From NCBI GenBank assembly GCA_001769655.1, contig MEPC01000037.1, positions 1-63,540 on the forward strand: a DNA stretch of 63,540 nucleotides, read 5' to 3'. Shown here piece after piece: positions 60,475 to 63,540 of this stretch; position 1 is the stretch's first letter; the number at the start of each line of letters is the position of its first letter. The stretch comes from Bacteroidetes bacterium RIFCSPLOWO2_12_FULL_37_12. Lineage in GTDB: Bacteria; Bacteroidota; Bacteroidia; 2-12-FULL-37-12. The notes below the pieces were generated by a model. That model searched no databases and was not told where the DNA came from. It saw only the letters and a program-made list of their open reading frames with translations. A program made the translations under genes and the position numbers.

Positions 60475-60930
60475 CTATTTGTGACTCCGCAATTTATCCA
60501 ACAGTTTATTCAACGTTGATGCTTCCCTGGCTGAAAGCGAAAACAATAATTTATCTGCCTTTTTTTGTACCGGGTCAAGTTTTTTAAGAATATTCAGCCC
60601 TTTGGAAGTGATAATGACTTCCACTTCGCGCCTGTCTTTTTTATTCAACGTTCTTTGTACGATTCCCTTTTTTCTTAAACGTTCTACCAAACGCGAAGCA
60701 TCAGACATTTTATCAAGCATTCTCTCTTTTAAAAAGTTGAGAGTAGCAGGGGAGGGGGAATAACCTCTAAGTATCCGTAATATATTATATTGCTGTAAAG
60801 TGATATCATGTTTTTCAAACGATTTTCTGAAATGGGCATTCAACCAATTCGTTGTATAAATCAGATTCACCGCTAGCTTGTGATAATTATTACGGAACTT
60901 CTTTTGAAATATTTCTTTTTCTAACAGCAT
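60475..60930 (-). CDS. MarR-family transcriptional regulator
   Basis: A 151-residue winged-helix protein: helix-rich N-terminus, recognition region SPATLNFLKERMLDKMSDAS and RLVERLRKKGIVQR, wing NKKDRREVEVIITSKGLNIL. It begins 2 bases after yceI on the same strand, so the two form one operon. Two palindromic TGTT-A-(T/C)-AACA boxes overlap the yceI promoter and are probable operators, suggesting autoregulation. The ligand is unknown. Confidence 0.9.
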   Translation of the reverse strand: MLLEKEIFQKKFRNNYHKLAVNLIYTTNWLNAHFRKSFEKHDITLQQYNILRILRGYSPSPATLNFLKERMLDKMSDASRLVERLRKKGIVQRTLNKKDRREVEVIITSKGLNILKKLDPVQKKADKLLFSLSAREASTLNKLLDKLRSHK

Positions 60931-60932
60931 TA

Positions 60933-61526
60933 TTACTTACCTTTTGCCAATTCAATATTCGCCATGATCATAACTTCGTCGCTAACAACCATGCTACCCG
61001 ATTCCATAACGTTATTCCATTTTAAACCGTAATCAAAACGCATGATTTTGCCTGTTATCTTAAAACCTGCTTTTGTATTTCCCCAGGGATCTTTTACTAT
61101 GCCATTGTAAACAACATCCAATTCAATTTTTTTGGTGACATCTTTAATGGTTAATTCACCTGTCAGTTTCCACATATTATCTTTCACTTTTTTCATTCCT
61201 TTCCCCTTAAAGGTAATGGAAGGAAATTTGGCGGCATCAAAAAAATCTGTTCCCTTCAGGTGATTGTCACGCATTTCATTATCAGTACTTAATGAATTAG
61301 CATCCAGAACTAAATTTATGTCAGCATCTGAAAAGTCATCCGGTTTAGAAGTAGTAATAGTGGCAGAGTACTTTGCAATTTTTCCTTCCACATCGGCAAT
61401 CACCATGTGTTTTACGGAAAAAGATATTTTGCTGTGTGACTCATCTATGTTCCAGGTAGTTTGTGCTTGAATAGTTGTACCGGTGGACAACATTATAAAA
61501 ATACCGGAATAAAATAGTTTTCTCAT
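60933..61526 (-). CDS. YceI-family exported lipocalin-like protein
   Basis: A signal peptide (FYSGIFIMLSTGTTIQAQT) precedes the YceI beta barrel: TTWNIDESHSKISFSVKHMV, STDNEMRDNHLKGTDFFDAA, FPSITFKGKGM, TGELTIKDVTKKIELDVVYN, YGLKWNNVMESGSMVVSDEV. YceI proteins bind isoprenoid-type amphiphiles. The 197-residue length is normal. In the same operon as the MarR regulator; a consensus promoter lies 32 bases upstream. Confidence 0.92.
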   Translation of the reverse strand: MRKLFYSGIFIMLSTGTTIQAQTTWNIDESHSKISFSVKHMVIADVEGKIAKYSATITTSKPDDFSDADINLVLDANSLSTDNEMRDNHLKGTDFFDAAKFPSITFKGKGMKKVKDNMWKLTGELTIKDVTKKIELDVVYNGIVKDPWGNTKAGFKITGKIMRFDYGLKWNNVMESGSMVVSDEVMIMANIELAKGK

Positions 61527-61557
61527 TTTTTGTGTGTGATTAAGTTTAAAATTTTTA

Positions 61558-61590
61558 CAAATATATGTTATAACAATTAATGTTACAACA
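61558..61590 (-). promoter_or_regulatory. yceI-marR promoter with two candidate MarR operators
   Basis: The minus strand carries TTG (61588-61586), 20 bases, then TATATTTG (61565-61558). Between and over these boxes lie a perfect palindrome TGTTATAACA (61566-61575) and a near-identical TGTTACAACA (61581-61590), start to start 15 bases. A bound dimer pair would cover the promoter. Confidence 0.6.
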
Positions 61591-61650
61591 TTTATTTAAA
61601 AATAATTTACAAATGAACTATATTCTGAGTATTCCGGCATCCCCTCCCCA

Positions 61651-62877
61651 TTACCCCCCCTTACGGTTTCTTGAACCCTTCAGCTTTAATTCATGCCCCA
61701 TTTTGTCTCTTTTGGTTTTGAGATACTTTAGGTTATGACGGTTTGCTTTTATTTCAATAGGTATATTTTCAATGATATGTATTCCATATCCCTCTAGTCC
61801 TGCTCTTTTCTTTGGATTATTTGTAATTAAGCGGATTTTCCTAATGTTTAGGTCACGTAAAATCTGCGCACCTACTCCAAAATCCCTTTCGTCCATCTTA
61901 AATCCCAACTTCAGGTTTGCCTGTACCGTATCGTAGCCGTCCTCCTGCAATTTATATGCTTTCAATTTATTCAACAGCCCAATCCCTCTCCCTTCCTGGT
62001 TCATATACAAAACGACTCCTTTCCCTTCCTTTTCCACCATTCGCAAGGATGCATGCAATTGCTCCCTGCAATCACATCGTAAAGAGCCCAATAAATCGCC
62101 TGTAAGGCAACAGGAATGTACTCTGACCAGCACAGGACTATTTGTTTTCCATTTCCCTTTAACCAATGCGATATGCAGAGCGCCAGTCAGATTATGGCTG
62201 TAAGCAACTAGTTCAAATTCACCGAAAATTGTCGGGAGTTTTACCGAAACTTCGCGGGTAATCTGATTTTCTTTCGAAAGACGGTATGAAATTAAATCTT
62301 TGATGGAAATAATTTTTAATGAAAAACGTTTAGCAATTTTTTTCAAATCATTTAAGCGTGCCATGCTCCCGTCTTCTTTCATTATTTCAACTAAAACGCC
62401 GGAAGGATAAAAACCTGCCATTCTTGCTAAATCCATGGATGCCTCTGTATGACCGGAACGCCTGAGCACGCCCCCGTCTTTCGCCATTAACGGAAATATA
62501 TGTCCGGGTCTGCCAAAATCCTGCGGCTTAGATTTCTGGTCAATCAATTTTAAAATTGTTTTGGCTCTGTCATGAGCGGAAATCCCGGTTGTAGTTCCTT
62601 CGTGTTTAAAATCAACAGAAACGGTAAATGAGGTATTATGCAAAGCCGTATTGTTTTCAACCATTGCGTTCAGATTTAATTCCGTACACCTTTTTTCGGC
62701 AAGAGAAATGCATATCAACCCCCTGCCTTCCTTTGCCATAAAGTTTACTTTTTGTGGAGTAATACATTCGGTAGGACAAATAAAATCTCCTTCGTTTTCA
62801 CGGTTTTCATCGTCAACTACGATAATCATTTTTCCTTTTCTAAGGTCTTTTAAAGCGGATTCTATGGTACTTAGCAT
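61651..62877 (-). CDS. ribBA: Bifunctional 3,4-dihydroxy-2-butanone 4-phosphate synthase / GTP cyclohydrolase II
   Basis: RibBA supplies both precursors of riboflavin. Residues 1-205 are the DHBP synthase: [61 protein letters not shown]. Residues 206-408 are GTP cyclohydrolase II, with Zn ligands in [20 protein letters not shown], active-site [20 protein letters not shown], and [17 protein letters not shown]. The length is normal. No FMN riboswitch was recognised upstream. Confidence 0.96.
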   Translation of the reverse strand: MLSTIESALKDLRKGKMIIVVDDENRENEGDFICPTECITPQKVNFMAKEGRGLICISLAEKRCTELNLNAMVENNTALHNTSFTVSVDFKHEGTTTGISAHDRAKTILKLIDQKSKPQDFGRPGHIFPLMAKDGGVLRRSGHTEASMDLARMAGFYPSGVLVEIMKEDGSMARLNDLKKIAKRFSLKIISIKDLISYRLSKENQITREVSVKLPTIFGEFELVAYSHNLTGALHIALVKGKWKTNSPVLVRVHSCCLTGDLLGSLRCDCREQLHASLRMVEKEGKGVVLYMNQEGRGIGLLNKLKAYKLQEDGYDTVQANLKLGFKMDERDFGVGAQILRDLNIRKIRLITNNPKKRAGLEGYGIHIIENIPIEIKANRHNLKYLKTKRDKMGHELKLKGSRNRKGG

Positions 62878-62920
62878 GATGGGTTTATGAGAAAATTATG
62901 AATTCGATATGAAAAAATTT

Positions 62921-62971
62921 TCACCCCTCTCCCTACCTTCTTAAAGTAGAGAGAGGGGCTGGGGTGAGGTC
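62921..62971. repeat. Dispersed CCTCACCCCA hairpin repeat, copy 3, in a glycosyltransferase 3' end
   Basis: cacccctctccctaccttct followed by tggggtgaggtc: the same family as 16593-16630 and 18438-18480, reversed. On the minus strand it encodes the last residues of the GT4 protein (DLTPAPLSTLRR). Confidence 0.75.
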
Positions 62972-63463
62972 TTGGCTGGAAATTAATTTTTCAAGATTGC
63001 CAACGATTATATCCCAGTCGAAATTTTTTTTGACAAACTCAAAACCTGCGTTTCCAATTATCTTGGCTTTTTCAGGATTATTCAGCAAATATAAAATTTG
63101 TTTTGTAAATTCTTCTGGTGTATTTGCAATTAAAACCGTCTCTGTATCAATTGCATTGATGGCATTATTGGCAAGCGTAGAGGTGACACATGGTATTTTC
63201 ATAGCCATTGCCTCTAATAATTTATTTTGCAATCCGGAACCGGTTTGCATTGGAGCGATAAAAATTTTTGATGCATTATAATAAGGACGTATATCTTGCA
63301 CCCAACCGGTTACGACGATATGTTTGGTGGATAATTTTGTAATTTCTCTGGCTGGATTTGTACCCGCTATGCAAAACGAAATTTCCGGTTTGTGTATTCT
63401 GATAAGAGGTAAAATCTTTTTACAAATAAACAGTACCGCCTCAATATTTGGTGGATAATTCAT
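62933..63463 (-). CDS. Glycosyltransferase family 4, C-terminal half (interrupted or partial)
   Basis: This frame (MNYPPNIEAVLFICKKILPL ... VVTGWVQDIRPYYNASKIFI) is the C-terminal Rossmann domain of a GT4, with the motif FIAPMQTGSGLQNKLLEAMA carrying the donor-binding Glu. The ATG used here is not a natural start: the frame extends upstream with typical sequence (NGVDFDHFSPSGSEKKFDLL, F-T-G-N) to a TAA at 63536-63538, two bases from the window end. The N-terminal domain lies outside the window or is lost. The last ~12 residues come from a dispersed repeat. Sugar and acceptor are unknown. Confidence 0.75.
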   Translation of the reverse strand: MNYPPNIEAVLFICKKILPLIRIHKPEISFCIAGTNPAREITKLSTKHIVVTGWVQDIRPYYNASKIFIAPMQTGSGLQNKLLEAMAMKIPCVTSTLANNAINAIDTETVLIANTPEEFTKQILYLLNNPEKAKIIGNAGFEFVKKNFDWDIIVGNLEKLISSQDLTPAPLSTLRR

Positions 63464-63540
63464 ATTGCCCGTGAATAATAAATCAAATTTTTTTTCTGAA
63501 CCCGATGGAGAAAAATGATCAAAATCAACTCCATTTTAAA

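Noticed and set aside
62878-62932. An FMN riboswitch before ribBA
   Set aside because: The upstream region is short and lacks the conserved riboswitch core; it runs into the repeat and the glycosyltransferase.

Overview
This window comes from a low-GC member of the Bacteroidota. The signs are type IX secretion (T9SS) C-terminal sorting domains on three secreted proteins, promoter boxes of the TAnnTTTG type (several with TTTG or TTG 19-23 bases upstream), very weak Shine-Dalgarno signals, a full-length S1 protein, the futalosine menaquinone enzyme MqnD, Gram-negative lipid A/LPS genes (lpxK, kdsA, hldD, a PagL-like barrel), and many palindromic intergenic repeats. No rRNA, tRNA, CRISPR array, transposase or integrase was seen.

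Layout. 1-6275 holds secreted proteins: a tail-fibre-like protein cut by the left edge, a T9SS alpha/beta hydrolase translationally coupled to it, a lipoprotein and a small barrel-like protein. 6276-8640 is a gene graveyard on the minus strand: a toxin-antitoxin pair with a broken toxin, a BRO-type fragment, an intact rhuM-like gene and a restriction-methylase tail. Displaced copies of the 3' end of the adjacent cytochrome c gene (8644-9279) lie among them. 9327-19472 carries lpxK plus a glycosyltransferase, a second toxin-antitoxin pair, ftsE, ung, an ABC-2 exporter and ispH, followed by rpsA (19488-21551). 21904-23833 is EVE-pyrR-pyrB. 23840-29958 runs leftwards: nif3, zinc-ribbon protein, TPR protein and an FdhF/YdeP oxidoreductase.

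30199-40369 is a rightward block: phosphohexomutase, WD40, DivIVA, mqnD, hldD, GT2, CDF transporter, lpd and serA. 40344-48023 has aminopeptidase P, methylmalonyl-CoA epimerase, an orphan LytS-type kinase, a coiled-coil protein, kdsA and a PagL-like gene. 49196-52418 encodes two paralogous M43-type secreted metalloproteases. 52470-60400 is a copper/heavy-metal efflux locus (HYC_CC_PP protein, HMA metallochaperone, CusA, CusB, TolC-like). Then come yceI-marR with a probable MarR operator, ribBA, and part of a GT4 glycosyltransferase at the right edge.

The most unusual content is between genes. Two 0.4-0.5 kb elements (28457-28854 and 48059-48568) share terminal inverted repeats and the same ordered series of nested palindromes, and look like a non-autonomous mobile element family. 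A second hairpin class (10917-11034, 15680-15841, 34414-34565) has different arms but similar ends. The tripled cytochrome c 3' end looks like serial integration into a protein-coding gene followed by decay. Five 11-bp direct repeats sit just upstream of the first M43 protease.
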